Notes: generated by a model from the letters alone, not told the origin. A DNA stretch of 11,564 nucleotides from JAIMBK01 sp040755975 (GCA_040755975.1 JBFLZY010000082.1:1-11564); one strand, 5' to 3'; positions 1 through 6,086 are shown, numbered from the stretch's first letter. Numbers and translations are program-made.

Positions 1-905
1 GTTTCCTTGGCCGCCAGCGTGCCGTCTTTCCGGACGCCAAGCTTCATCCGGATGTACATCGGCACCCGCGGCAGGCCAGCCTGAAAATCCTCCTCGCGGG
101 TATTGACCATTTTCACCGGCCGCCCCGTTTCTCTGGCCAGGAGGGCGCAAAGGGCGTGCAATTTATACTCCAGCTTGCCTCCGAAGGCCCCCCCGATGGG
201 CATCTGGATGATCCGGAGTTGATCTTCCCGGATCCCCAAGGCACGGGCGTAAGTGATTCGCCCCAGCGTGGGCGACTGCATGGGAATCCATAAAGTAACC
301 CGGCCGGAAGTATCAGCCTGAGCCACCGCCGCGTGGGGTTCAAGATAACCCTGGTACTGCAAAGGTGTATAAAAGGTTTCCTCCACAATGACGGCTGCCT
401 CGCGAAATCCACCGGTGACGTCGCCGCGGGAAAACTCTAGCTGGTGCGGAATGTTGGACGGCTGGTCCTCGTGAATTCGCGGTGCCTCCGGTTGCATGGC
501 CTCCCGCGGGTCGAAAACGGCCGGCAGTTCCTCGTATTCTACCTTGATTAACTCCAGGGCTTCGGCGGCAGTATCCGCATCCGTGGCCGCCACCACCGCC
601 ACTTCGTCGCCTATATAGCGTACCTTTTTACCGGCCAGCAGCTGTTCGTCAAGAACGGGCTGACCAGCCACGGAATAGCGGGGAAAAAGTCTATCCCGGC
701 CTGTAATCACTGCCCGGACACCGGTCAGTTTTTTCGCCCGGGAAGAATCAATATTGAGGATCCGGGCGTGGGCCAGCGTGCTCCTTAAGACCGCTCCGAA
801 GAGCATGCCGGGGAGCTTTAAGTCAGCTGCATAGGCAAGTGTTCCGGTTACTTTGTCCAACCCGTCAATCAGCGGAAGATTCTGGCCGATCAATTCTTTC
901 GCCAA
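1..905 (-). CDS. Xanthine dehydrogenase-family molybdopterin-binding (large) subunit, N-terminal part, cut by window edge
   Basis: This is the molybdenum-cofactor catalytic subunit of a xanthine dehydrogenase/CO dehydrogenase-type hydroxylase. About 301 residues of a protein usually 750-800 long are present; the C-terminal part lies beyond position 1. It opens with the family's typical segment (residues 7-30, GQNLPLIDGLDKVTG). EPHAAVA is at residues 189-195 and the pterin-site loop GGAFGGKLE at 238-246. The start is TTG at 905: an in-frame stop lies 8 codons upstream, no ATG or GTG fits, and AAAGGAGG (915-922) sits 9 nt before it. The gene overlaps the preceding [2Fe-2S] subunit gene by 41 nt, so the two are probably translationally coupled. 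Bovine xanthine oxidase has Glu directly after GGK (E802); here that residue is Leu245. The substrate is therefore probably not xanthine, by inference. Family is certain; substrate is unknown. Confidence 0.93.
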   Translation of the reverse strand, partial: MAKELIGQNLPLIDGLDKVTGTLAYAADLKLPGMLFGAVLRSTLAHARILNIDSSRAKKLTGVRAVITGRDRLFPRYSVAGQPVLDEQLLAGKKVRYIGDEVAVVAATDADTAAEALELIKVEYEELPAVFDPREAMQPEAPRIHEDQPSNIPHQLEFSRGDVTGGFREAAVIVEETFYTPLQYQGYLEPHAAVAQADTSGRVTLWIPMQSPTLGRITYARALGIREDQLRIIQMPIGGAFGGKLEYKLHALCALLARETGRPVKMVNTREEDFQAGLPRVPMYIRMKLGVRKDGTLAAKE

Positions 906-1392
906 CGCCCGTGACCTCCTTTCGGCCGCTTAACCGGGCCGCTGCCTGCCGCACAGCTTCCGGAATCCGAACGTACCCCGTACAGCGGCACAGGTGTCCA
1001 ATCAACGCTTCTTTAATTTCCTGTTCGGTGGGGTGGGGACACTGCGCCAACAGAGCCCAGGTGGCCATAATTAAACCGGGGGCGCAAAAGCCGCACTGCA
1101 CGGCCCCCGCCTGCACAAACGCCTCCTGAATGGCGCGCGCCCTCTCGTCATTACGCAGCCCTTCGATCGTGGTCACTGCCTCTCCGTCTGCGTCTACCGC
1201 CAGAACCAGGCAGGCGTTTACCGGCTGGCCGTTTAGAAGCACCACACAGGCCCCACATTCGCCACTGTCGCATCCCTTTTTCGCCCCGGTCAGGCCTATT
1301 TCTTCGCGTAAAAGATCCAGAAGGGTTTGCCCGGCTTTTACCTCTCCTTCCCAAAGAGCCCCATTCACGAGCAATTGAATATGTTTTTTCAT
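865..1392 (-). CDS. Xanthine dehydrogenase-family [2Fe-2S] (small) subunit
   Basis: A 175-residue electron-transfer subunit of the Mo hydroxylase, carrying two [2Fe-2S] clusters that pass electrons from the Mo site to FAD. The N-terminal plant-ferredoxin-like cluster is ligated by C41, C46, C49 and C61 (GCDSGECGACVVLLNG). The helical-domain cluster uses C100, C103, C135 and C137 (QCGFCAPG and HLCRCTGY). Q99, just before C100, is the usual pterin-contacting glutamine. The length is slightly above the usual 150-165 because of a tail after about residue 155, which overlaps the large-subunit start. The ATG at 1392 shares an ATGA overlap with the stop of the FAD subunit, and GGAGA lies just upstream. 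All eight cysteines are intact, so the protein should be functional. The FAD-FeS-Mo gene order is that of coxMSL-type operons, but order alone does not identify the substrate. Confidence 0.97.
   Translation of the reverse strand: MKKHIQLLVNGALWEGEVKAGQTLLDLLREEIGLTGAKKGCDSGECGACVVLLNGQPVNACLVLAVDADGEAVTTIEGLRNDERARAIQEAFVQAGAVQCGFCAPGLIMATWALLAQCPHPTEQEIKEALIGHLCRCTGYVRIPEAVRQAAARLSGRKEVTGVGERIDRPESSAD
906..922 (-). promoter_or_regulatory. Ribosome-binding site fixing the TTG start of the Mo subunit
   Basis: On the minus strand AAAGGAGG (915-922) stands 9 nt upstream of TTG at 905. It lies inside the 3' end of the [2Fe-2S] subunit gene. It is the only good ribosome site compatible with the large-subunit reading frame, and so it decides the start. 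Confidence 0.75.
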
Positions 1393-2246
1393 CTCCTAAT
1401 CCCCCTGGTGCTCTCTTCAAAAGCTTCACAAGCTTCCAGGATTACAGCGCGGGCAACCTGCCGCCGGTAAACAGACCAGAAACCTTTTCCCCCGGTAGCT
1501 TGCATTTCTCTCTCGAGAGCGCCAATCACTGCGGTTGCGGCGCCCTCGGCCCCATCATCTAAAGAGATATTTGAAAAAACACGCGGCCAGAGGTTAGCTC
1601 CCCCGAGAACCAGGCGGACATTATGCCTGTTCGTCCCTTTTTGGTCGTGGACGATCCAAAGAGCCGCCAGATACGCCCGGCCCATGCTCTTCTCCGCCCA
1701 GCGGCGGTAACCGTACCTGACCGGGGGGGAAATCGGCACGGATACACCGGTCAGGAGCGCGCTGTGCCCGAGCCTGCCGGACAGAGAACGCAATTCTTGC
1801 ACATCTGCTTCGATATTCCCTGCCGCGGTTGTTATTTTCACTCTCGCCCCGAGGGCAACCAGAGGGACCAGCAAGTCCGCGCCGGGATTTTTACTGCCCA
1901 GATTGCCTCCTACCGTTCCCCGGTTTCTAATTTCTGGTGAACCAACAGCGCGGGCTGCTTCGGCCAGAACGGGCAGATGGTTGACTACAAGCTCGTTACC
2001 AGCGAGTTCGCTCAAGGTGGTGACGGGCCCCAGAAGAAGATAGTTATCTTCCAAAGTAATCCCCTTGAGCTGACCGATCCTCTTGATGTCAATCAGGACC
2101 AGCGGAGCAGCCTTTTTATAACGGTTCGGGCGAATTTTTGGCAGAAGATCCGTTCCGCCCGCGAGAACCCTGCCCCAGGGCCGGTTTTCGATCAGGGCCT
2201 GCAATGCTTCTTGAACGCTTTTTGCGCGAACATATCCTTTAATCAT
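1389..2246 (-). CDS. Xanthine dehydrogenase-family FAD-binding (medium) subunit
   Basis: A 285-residue FAD subunit of the Mo hydroxylase that hands electrons from the [2Fe-2S] clusters to the external acceptor. The first FAD-binding loop is AGGTDL at residues 29-34. The second is TVGGNLGSKNPGAD at 111-124, which contacts the pyrophosphate and adenine in this family. The C-terminal third (from about 175) matches the CO dehydrogenase flavoprotein C-terminal domain by position and length. Family length is about 280-300, so the gene looks complete. The start ATG at 2246 has a weak purine-rich site (GGGGGTGG) upstream, and the gene lies 51 nt after the cupin gene on the same strand. The stop overlaps the next start by 4 nt. 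The electron acceptor (NAD, ferredoxin or other) cannot be read from the sequence. Confidence 0.95.
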   Translation of the reverse strand: MIKGYVRAKSVQEALQALIENRPWGRVLAGGTDLLPKIRPNRYKKAAPLVLIDIKRIGQLKGITLEDNYLLLGPVTTLSELAGNELVVNHLPVLAEAARAVGSPEIRNRGTVGGNLGSKNPGADLLVPLVALGARVKITTAAGNIEADVQELRSLSGRLGHSALLTGVSVPISPPVRYGYRRWAEKSMGRAYLAALWIVHDQKGTNRHNVRLVLGGANLWPRVFSNISLDDGAEGAATAVIGALEREMQATGGKGFWSVYRRQVARAVILEACEAFEESTRGIRR

Positions 2247-2297
2247 CTTTCGCCACCCCCGCTTTTCACGCCGGCAACGAGTCTCGGGAAGGTAATG

Positions 2298-2642
2298 CTA
2301 CTTCACGTAATACCGCATCTCCAGCGTCGTACAACCAAAGGGAATGCTGTACGGGCCGTGTTTCATTCCCGGCGGGCGGCAGGCGTACATCCCTTCGGTG
2401 TAGGTTTCCTTTTTATTGAGATCGATCAGGCTGCCCTTTAAAATGTAGACCTCTTCCCAGAAATCGTGAACCAGGACTTCGTTAGTGGTCATTCCGGGCG
2501 GAAACTTAAGCAGCCTGGTGTAGGAACCGGTTTCCGGATCGCGGCTTAAAATCTTCTCGATAATTCCTGCTTGCGCTCCTTCCACCTGTCGCCAGCCAAG
2601 GTTCAAATCGGGATCAAAGAATTCCAGTTCAGGCTTCGCCAT
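2298..2642 (-). CDS. Small single-domain cupin protein
   Basis: A 114-residue protein made of one cupin beta-barrel, of the ChrR/anti-sigma-like cupin kind. The first motif is around VHDFWEEVYILKG (residues 58-70) and the second around RPPGMKHGPYS (89-99). Likely metal ligands are H59, E63 or E64, and H95. The second His of the usual HxH pair is replaced (H59-D60-F61), so metal binding may be reduced or altered. The ATG at 2642 is chosen because GGGAGG lies 10 nt upstream and the cupin fold begins here; the longer open frame (to 2768) has no such site. The gene lies 100 nt after the DUF2848 gene and 51 nt before the FAD subunit. Its role is unknown: it could be a small enzyme on a pathway acid, or a ligand-binding accessory. 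The cupin call is fairly firm; no function is assigned. Confidence 0.82.
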   Translation of the reverse strand: MAKPELEFFDPDLNLGWRQVEGAQAGIIEKILSRDPETGSYTRLLKFPPGMTTNEVLVHDFWEEVYILKGSLIDLNKKETYTEGMYACRPPGMKHGPYSIPFGCTTLEMRYYVK

Positions 2643-2742
2643 AATCGCTTTTCCTCCCAACCAGGAAATTTTTTTTAACCTACGACAGGAAATCTTTGCC
2701 ATGAAAGCCCTGGGTAAGATAAGGGAACCTTGCTTTAGCAAA

Positions 2743-3441
2743 TCAGCCATTTTCTTTGAACCAGTCAATTAAATGCACGGAATAACCGCAGTAGAGTGTT
2801 TTTCCGCGGATTTCGTCTACCAGTTCCATTTCAAAACGGGGGCTGAAGGCAATTTCACCTTTGGTGGCCACCGTCCCGGAATAAATGACCGTTCCGGCAA
2901 GCTGCCCTCCCACCAGCGGGCGGACCAGCGCCAAAAGGTCCCGGGGTGTTAAAAGGGCGGAGAGCCTGGCCTTCTGGTATACCTTTTCCCGCTGTCCATT
3001 AACCCAGGCGCACAGGATAATGTCGTCCCAGTGATCCTCAACGTCTGCAAGACGCCACACGGCGCGGGAGATAAAGTTTGGATACATTTGCTTGGCCTTT
3101 AAGATGCTGGTTACTTCCAGCTTACGATCGGTGTGATCGCTCCCGGCGGCCACGTAAATTTCATTTTCCCCCACCAGGAGAACGTATTCAGCCTCCCCGG
3201 TGTTATCGGTGTCGGCCACCTCAAGATAATCACCCGTGGTAATCAGGTTTGCCGGCTTGGGGAAAAAAGTGGGCGTCTTGTCCGGAGCCGGTACTCCCAG
3301 CGCCTTTAATTCCTCAATATGTTTGCGCACTTCCCCCTGGTTGCGCCCGGCGTAACCGGCGTTAATGATTTTCGCAACAGTAAATTCAATCCTCCGGTCG
3401 AAACGGCCGTCGATAAACAATTCCAGAGTTTGTTGCGCCAC
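2743..3441 (-). CDS. DUF2848 family protein, possible fumarylacetoacetase-like fold
   Basis: A 232-residue protein with the DUF2848 signature AGSDHTDRKLE at residues 99-109 and a conserved HIEELKALGVP segment at 41-51. My reading is that it resembles the fumarylacetoacetate hydrolase (FAH) fold. A GEAEYVLLV strand (82-90) would supply E83 and E85, and the SDHTD segment an acid residue, like the E-x-E...D metal site of FAH enzymes. The C-terminal GTVIYSG...FEMELVDEI...L stretch (183-217) resembles the FAH closing strands. FAH members cleave or isomerise oxo-acids. The start at 3441 has a doubled GGGAGGGAGG just upstream. A 110-nt AT-rich gap separates it from the hydrolase gene before it. In this operon it may act on a ring-opened product, which is inference. 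The DUF2848 assignment is good; the function is not known. Confidence 0.85.
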   Translation of the reverse strand: MAQQTLELFIDGRFDRRIEFTVAKIINAGYAGRNQGEVRKHIEELKALGVPAPDKTPTFFPKPANLITTGDYLEVADTDNTGEAEYVLLVGENEIYVAAGSDHTDRKLEVTSILKAKQMYPNFISRAVWRLADVEDHWDDIILCAWVNGQREKVYQKARLSALLTPRDLLALVRPLVGGQLAGTVIYSGTVATKGEIAFSPRFEMELVDEIRGKTLYCGYSVHLIDWFKENG

Positions 3442-3551
3442 ATTGCACCTCCCTCCCCGTTAATTATCCCCGCATAAACGGTATCAGGTTTTTTAGAATA
3501 AAGTTTTTAAAATCAATGGTAAAAAATGACTGCCTTTTGTCTTAAAAGAAA

Positions 3552-4328
3552 CTAAATAGTGAGAACGCGATCTTTTAAAGCCGTAAACTCTTCCCTTGCC
3601 CTGGCCACGATTTCGGGGTAGATCTCGGCCTGCAGGATGGTTTCCCGTTCGGCAGCGCTGGCCACCACCGTGCCCCACGGATCGATCACCTGGCTGCGGC
3701 CAATGAAGGCTTTCCCACGGCTAGCTCCGGCGCAGCAGCAGGAGAGGAAATAACACTGGTTCTCGATTGCCCGCGTCCGGTTGAGGAGCAGCCAGTGTTC
3801 CACCCGGGGGTAAGGCCAGGCGGCGCAGTTCAAAATGATTTCCGCCCCCCGGTCGACCAGGCGCCGGAAAAGCTCCGGAAAACGCAGGTCGTAACAAATG
3901 CTCAAGCCCACTTTGCCAAACGGGGTTTCGACGGCAACAATCTCTTTCCCGGGGGAAAGCACTTTCCGTTCCTCGGACCCGTAGCCAAAAAGGTGGATTT
4001 TGCGGTAGGCGCCAAGGATATCCCCCGCGGAACCGATCAAAACAGCGGTGTTGTATAATTTATCGCCGTCCCGCTCGACAATACTTCCCCCAAAAATGTA
4101 TGCCTGCAGTTCCCTGGCTCTGGCGGAAAGGCGGGAAACCGTTTCCCCGGCCAGCGTTTCACTTTCCTCTCCGTAACGATCGAAGGAAAAGTATCCAACG
4201 TTCCAGATCTCCGGCAACAAAATCAGCTCCGCGCCCCGCACCTGAGCCAGCAGGCCCTCTACCCGGGAGATCCGGTCTTGTTTTGTTTCCTCGTCTTTGA
4301 TGGCCAGTTGGATAAGGGCAATTTTCAT
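3552..4328 (-). CDS. Carbon-nitrogen hydrolase (nitrilase superfamily, omega-amidase/Nit2-like)
   Basis: A 258-residue cytoplasmic amide or carbamoyl hydrolase. The full Glu-Lys-Cys triad is visible: E40 in LLPEIWNVGY, K110 in YRKIHLFGYG, and the nucleophile C145 in GLSICYDLRFPEL. The length and the YRKIHLF and CYDLRFPEL motifs resemble omega-amidase/Nit2 and MtnU-like enzymes more than true nitrilases. N-carbamoyl-beta-alanine amidases (beta-ureidopropionases) belong to the same superfamily, so a ureido or amide intermediate of heterocycle degradation is a reasonable substrate. The ATG at 4328 is supported by AAGGAGA 9 nt upstream. It lies 85 nt after the PreA-like gene and 110 nt before DUF2848, on the same strand. 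Family is certain. Within the operon it probably releases ammonia or carbamate nitrogen, by inference. Confidence 0.94.
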   Translation of the reverse strand: MKIALIQLAIKDEETKQDRISRVEGLLAQVRGAELILLPEIWNVGYFSFDRYGEESETLAGETVSRLSARARELQAYIFGGSIVERDGDKLYNTAVLIGSAGDILGAYRKIHLFGYGSEERKVLSPGKEIVAVETPFGKVGLSICYDLRFPELFRRLVDRGAEIILNCAAWPYPRVEHWLLLNRTRAIENQCYFLSCCCAGASRGKAFIGRSQVIDPWGTVVASAAERETILQAEIYPEIVARAREEFTALKDRVLTI

Positions 4329-4413
4329 CGGGCCGGCTCTCCTTTTCTAATAATGCAACCCTTCGCAAACCACAATCTAAAAAACATTTTCCGCAAGAAA
4401 AGGCTTATTTCCT

Positions 4414-5631
4414 TTAGTTAAAATCACCCAGGAAAATGGGAACCGGCCCTTCCATGTGAACGGCGTCGTGCGGGCAGAGGGAGGCGCATAACCCGCAGCC
4501 GTCGCATTTGCCGGGATCGACTTCCGCTTTCTTTTTACCCCCGTCATCGTGATAGGTGATCGCGTTGTAGAAACACCAGTGCTGACACTCCAGGCAGCCC
4601 GTGCACTTATTCTGATCAACAATAGAAACGGCCCGGCTTTCCCGGTCGACTTTGTCCCAGGTAAGGATCTGCCGGAGGGTGATTCCCCGCATCTCCTGGA
4701 TGCTTTGGTAGCCCATCCTTCCCATAAAACCTTCCAGCCCTTTGAGAAAGTCCTCGATCTTCTTGTATCCCCGCGGACTGTACATAAGGGCGGTGCAGGT
4801 CTGGACGGTGGAAGCGCCCACCATAATCGCCTTCGCCACATCCGGCCAGTTCCATATGCCGTTGGTGGCCGAAATGGGAATGTCGATTTCCCTGGCGATT
4901 TTGGCCACCCATTTGAGCATGATCGGGCGCATCCAGGGGCCGTTTACGCCGGCGAAAGTGGAGTGGAGGAGGGGGCGTCCGGTCTCCAGGTCGATTTCCA
5001 GCGCGGGAAAACGGTTGATGGCGGTAACTCCGCTGGCTCCGGCTTCCTGCACTTTACGGGCCACTTTGACGGGATCCACCGCTTCGGCCGTAAGTTTTAC
5101 AAAAACGGGGATTTTGACCGCTTCAAACACCGTTTTCGTCACCTGTGCAGCGGCATCGGGATCACTTCCCAACTCCTGACCGCTCTTATAACCCAAATCC
5201 CGGGGATGCGGGCAGCCGAAGTTAAGCTCCAGCATGTCCACACCGGTGGCCTCTACCTGCTGCGCCAGCGAAGCCCAGGTCTCCAACGTGCTCCCGGAAA
5301 TGCTGCCCACAATGACGGTATCGTGTTCGTGGCAGTATTTCACCGCTGCTTTCAGTTCTTCCGCCCATTCTTCCGGAGGATGGGTAGCCAGAAATTCACA
5401 CGAATAATTGGAAAAAACATGCGGCCAGCCGCGTTTATGCAGAACGGTAAACCGGGGGGAAACGTATTTTTGCAGCTTTGGTTCGCAGGTAACCGTTTTG
5501 GCTACAATCCCCCCCGCCCCGGCGTCGACGCATTTTTTCATGTAGGCGGCGTCTTTAGTCGGTGTGGCGGAAGCGACGACAATGGGATTTTTAAATCTTT
5601 TTCCACAGACCTCGACACTTAAATCCGGCAT
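4414..5631 (-). CDS. PreA-like dihydropyrimidine dehydrogenase-family reductase (FMN domain plus two [4Fe-4S])
   Basis: A 405-residue homologue of bacterial PreA and the C-terminal half of mammalian dihydropyrimidine dehydrogenase (DPD). An FMN-binding dihydroorotate-dehydrogenase-like barrel spans about residues 1-320. The active-site loop is LNFGCPHP, with N137 and the presumed acid/base C140 equivalent to pig DPD N668 and C671. A ferredoxin tail holds two clusters: C343, C346, C349, C353 and C376, C379, C382, C386. Length matches PreA (about 411). Some pyrimidine contacts differ: the NxE segment reads N75-Y-S77 (Glu lost), the Ser before the catalytic Cys is G139, and the Asn-Thr pair is N206-R207. 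An altered substrate is likely. It is the first gene after the sigma-54 promoter, with GGAGGAGG 13 nt before ATG. No PreT-like NADH subunit is nearby, so reduced ferredoxin may be the electron donor (inference). Confidence 0.9.
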   Translation of the reverse strand: MPDLSVEVCGKRFKNPIVVASATPTKDAAYMKKCVDAGAGGIVAKTVTCEPKLQKYVSPRFTVLHKRGWPHVFSNYSCEFLATHPPEEWAEELKAAVKYCHEHDTVIVGSISGSTLETWASLAQQVEATGVDMLELNFGCPHPRDLGYKSGQELGSDPDAAAQVTKTVFEAVKIPVFVKLTAEAVDPVKVARKVQEAGASGVTAINRFPALEIDLETGRPLLHSTFAGVNGPWMRPIMLKWVAKIAREIDIPISATNGIWNWPDVAKAIMVGASTVQTCTALMYSPRGYKKIEDFLKGLEGFMGRMGYQSIQEMRGITLRQILTWDKVDRESRAVSIVDQNKCTGCLECQHWCFYNAITYHDDGGKKKAEVDPGKCDGCGLCASLCPHDAVHMEGPVPIFLGDFN

Positions 5632-5683
5632 TGAAAAACGACGACCTCCTCCAAAAACAAGTGCTCCGGTTCTTTCTTCATCT

Positions 5684-5697
5684 GGAAATTGATTTCC
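5684..5697. repeat. Short palindrome in the operon leader
   Basis: GGAAAT-TG-ATTTCC is a perfect 6-bp inverted repeat with a 2-nt spacer. It lies about 46-59 nt downstream of the predicted sigma-54 start point and upstream of the ribosome site of the PreA-like gene. It could be a small operator or chance; nothing else supports a role. Confidence 0.3.
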
Positions 5698-5754
5698 TTA
5701 ATAGTTAATTGTTCGCTATCTTGAATTCCGGCCGAAATCTGATTTATTTATCTC

Positions 5755-5769
5755 GCAAAAATTGTGCCA
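5755..5769 (-). promoter_or_regulatory. Sigma-54 (-24/-12) promoter of the heterocycle operon
   Basis: The minus strand reads TGGCACAATTTTTGC: TGGCAC at the -24 element and TTGC at the -12 element, with exactly 10 nt between the invariant GG and GC. This matches the sigma-54 consensus TGGCAC-N5-TTGC without a mismatch. The start of transcription would be near 5743, giving a leader of about 112 nt before the ATG at 5631. A sigma-54 activator gene lies directly upstream, which supports the call. Confidence 0.9.
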
Positions 5770-5830
5770 TTTACAACGGAGCGAGCCTCCTTAAAAAAAC
5801 AAACATTTTCAGCCCCCTTGAGGAAGAAAA

Positions 5831-5877
5831 AATTCTCATTCTGATAATTTCTCAAATTACCACAATGAGAATTATCA
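5831..5877. promoter_or_regulatory. Candidate upstream activator-binding site (overlapping inverted repeats)
   Basis: Two overlapping perfect inverted repeats lie here. AATTCTCATT (5831-5840) pairs with AATGAGAATT (5864-5873). TGATAATT (5842-5849) pairs with AATTATCA (5870-5877). They lie about 88-134 bp upstream of the predicted sigma-54 start, the usual place for an enhancer-binding activator. The Fis-type HTH of the adjacent regulator would be the natural reader. The repeats are seen directly; the role is inferred. Confidence 0.6.
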
Positions 5878-5921
5878 CTTCAGTTTGTTAGACTAACGCG
5901 GGCAACTCTGCGGAATTATGC

Positions 5922-6086
5922 ATGGTTATGGGAATTACGCGGATAAAGGTAAGCTATGAGGAAAAAGAGGAAAGGCGGAGAAAAACGATCAAAGGATTGA
6001 TGTGTAGATATGTTAAGGATGAAAACATTCCGGGGAAAAAGAAAAAAATGAGGAAAAGAAAAGGGCCGGACCAGGACGGGTTTTAA
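5922..6086 (+). CDS. Possible small basic protein of 54 residues, doubtful
   Basis: A plus-strand frame starts at ATG 5922, or ATG 5928 two codons on. It encodes a Lys/Arg/Glu-rich peptide whose N-terminus reads MVMGITRIKVSYEEKEERRK. The beginning, a beta strand followed by a charged helix, has the look of a real small domain, but I cannot name a family. Against it: no convincing ribosome site, the frame runs through a purine-rich tract that would give such residues by chance, and its stop overlaps the stop of the convergent regulator gene. It may be a decayed remnant or not a gene. Confidence 0.25.
   Translation: MVMGITRIKVSYEEKEERRRKTIKGLMCRYVKDENIPGKKKKMRKRKGPDQDGF

Larger units (their letters stand above)
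5632..6082. other. Control region between the regulator and the operon it probably drives
   Basis: This 451-bp gap holds, from the operon side: a leader with a palindrome, the sigma-54 promoter, the candidate activator site, a near-perfect direct repeat (GGAATTATGC at 5912-5921 and GGAATTACGC at 5931-5940), and a long purine-rich stretch on the plus strand (about 5941-6068). The purine stretch is a C/T-rich, G-poor tract on the minus strand just past the regulator stop, without a clear intrinsic-terminator hairpin. A small plus-strand open frame (5922-6086) overlaps it and is listed separately. Confidence 0.6.

Noticed and set aside
2643..2768. Upstream start for the cupin gene adding 42 residues
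   Set aside because: The added part has no cupin similarity and overlaps DUF2848, while GGGAGG precedes the ATG at 2642.
4377..4401. Possible intrinsic terminator between the PreA-like and hydrolase genes (TTTTC/GAAAA stem then a run of six T)
   Set aside because: The stem is only 5 bp and A/T-rich, with two bases before the T-run. At most it is a weak attenuator; the genes are otherwise arranged as one operon.
5182..5184. Ser150 of the PreA-like protein (segment YKSGQ), lined up with the Cys of LACGQ in DPD, first read as a lost catalytic cysteine
   Set aside because: The catalytic cysteine of this family is in the N-x-x-C-P motif (DPD C671), which is present here as C140. The later Cys is not the acid/base.
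4549..5622. Long plus-strand open frame opposite the PreA-like gene
   Set aside because: It is antisense to a clear enzyme gene, has no recognisable domain, and its length follows from the codon bias of the real strand.
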